Shown here: positions 6,290 to 6,768 of the stretch, one piece after another
How the letters are laid out: the number at the start of each line of letters is the position of its first letter
Position numbering within the stretch: position 1 is the stretch's first letter
Assembly (NCBI GenBank): GCA_002699725.1
Contig: PACE01000014.1
Span: 3,014-9,781, forward strand
DNA length: 6,768 nucleotides
From: Acidimicrobiaceae bacterium
GTDB taxonomy: Bacteria > Actinomycetota > Acidimicrobiia > Acidimicrobiales > MedAcidi-G1
Reading direction: 5' to 3'
Notes under the pieces: generated by a model
Database searches by the model: none
What the model was told of the DNA's origin: nothing
What the model saw: the letters and a program-made list of their open reading frames with translations, nothing else
Position numbers and translations under genes: made by a program

Positions 6290-6768
6290 TCGTCCAGCTT
6301 GAGCACGCGGGCAGCGTTGCCCCGCAGGAACCTGGGCCACACGTCGTCGTTGAAGGGCACGTCAGCCAACTCACCGAAGATCCGGTCCAGCGAGAGGCCC
6401 ATCGGGAAGTAGCCGGCATAGATGACCTTGTCGGCGCCCCGGGTGTTGGCGTAGTCGATGATGGCCTTCGGGTAGTACTTCGGCGAGAAGGCCGAGGTCG
6501 AGTAGTACAGGTTGGGCCACTTCAGCATCAGCTTGACGATGAGGTCCTCCCACGGCTCGCAGCCGTGCCGGGTCACGAACGTGAGGTCGGGGAAGTCGTA
6601 CATGACCCGGTCGATGAGTTCGACCCGCTGGGGGGCGAAGGGCAGGCGGGGTCCGGGGACGCCGGCGCAGCAGAAGACCGGGAGGTCGAGTTCGCAGCAC
6701 ACGGCGTACAGGGCGTACATCTTGGGGTCGTCGATGGGTACCTGCGGGTTGCCGCCGGACGGGAAGAA
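6286..6768 (-). CDS. Amidohydrolase-2 family (ACMSD-like TIM barrel) protein, N-terminus beyond window
   Basis: The last 160 residues of a leftward gene are visible; the frame is open to the right edge, so the ATG at 6720 is internal, with FFPSGGNPQVPIDDPK read just before it. The fold looks like the C-terminal half of an amidohydrolase-2 barrel. In visible numbering it contains LDLPVFCCAG (27-36), FVTRHGCEPWEDL (64-76) with the conserved strand-6 His68, a strand-7 region LYYSTSAF (87-94), DKVIYAGYFPMG (114-125), and FLRGNAARVLKL at the end. Family members act as metal-dependent decarboxylases or hydrolases. Here the strand-5 His position reads Cys-Cys (33-34), and the strand-8 Asp of the usual GSDxP motif reads Tyr120 (AGYFP). 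Two metal-ligand positions therefore look lost, and activity may be altered or absent. The N-terminal HxH cannot be checked. The stop overlaps the methyltransferase GTG start by four bases, so the two form an operon. Confidence 0.8.
   Translation of the reverse strand, partial: FFPSGGNPQVPIDDPKMYALYAVCCELDLPVFCCAGVPGPRLPFAPQRVELIDRVMYDFPDLTFVTRHGCEPWEDLIVKLMLKWPNLYYSTSAFSPKYYPKAIIDYANTRGADKVIYAGYFPMGLSLDRIFGELADVPFNDDVWPRFLRGNAARVLKLDE

Noticed and set aside
6290..6340. Longer methyltransferase start at ATG 6340
   Set aside because: The added residues lie wholly within the amidohydrolase coding sequence in another frame and do not resemble the family. GTG 6289 gives the typical 4-base overlap.
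5009..6412. A 467-codon plus-strand frame crossing from the CoA transferase into the methyltransferase region
   Set aside because: It is out of frame with the CoA transferase, then antisense to the methyltransferase, and is rich in Arg, Pro, Ser and Thr without motifs.
1..6768. tRNA, rRNA, CRISPR array, insertion sequence, phage or defence system
   Set aside because: Coding sequence with recognisable enzyme families fills almost all of the window. I saw no spaced direct repeats, transposase, integrase, terminal inverted repeats or cloverleaf structure.

Overview
The window comes from a high-GC bacterium, most likely an actinobacterium. The reasons are strong G/C preference at third codon positions, use of GTG and TTG starts, tight 4-base stop/start overlaps, and protein families typical of actinobacterial genomes. 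An Acidimicrobiia- or mycobacteria-like lineage is my inference from protein flavour only. I see no mobile element, CRISPR array, tRNA, rRNA or phage gene.

Six protein genes fill nearly all of the window. On the minus strand, reading right to left from about 4.3 kb, come an ABC exporter half-transporter (2452-4323), a type-B carboxylesterase (813-2339) and an NAD-dependent epimerase/dehydratase that runs off the left edge (1-816). The esterase stop and epimerase start overlap as TTGA, which implies translational coupling. The ABC gene lies 112 bases upstream of the esterase, so it may or may not share their transcript. Divergent from the ABC gene, across a 78-base gap, is a plus-strand class III (CaiB/BaiF) CoA-transferase gene (4402-5637). 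Converging on it from the right edge is a minus-strand pair: a C-terminal fragment of an amidohydrolase-2 family protein (6286-6768) and a PrmA-like SAM methyltransferase (5645-6289), joined by a GTGA overlap. The convergent stops are 7 bases apart.

The gene set (CoA transferase, esterase, SDR-type epimerase, amidohydrolase-like protein, exporter) suggests catabolism of organic acids or esters plus export. The sequence does not fix any substrate, and the genes lie in at least three transcription units, so no single pathway is demonstrated.

I found no convincing new multi-gene system. The points most worth a second look are: the amidohydrolase-like protein, which seems to have lost two metal-ligand positions; the short PrmA-like methyltransferase coupled to it, which lacks the L11-binding domain; a CoA transferase that keeps the transferase Asp and has a His at the racemase position; and start-site corrections that change three of the six gene models.
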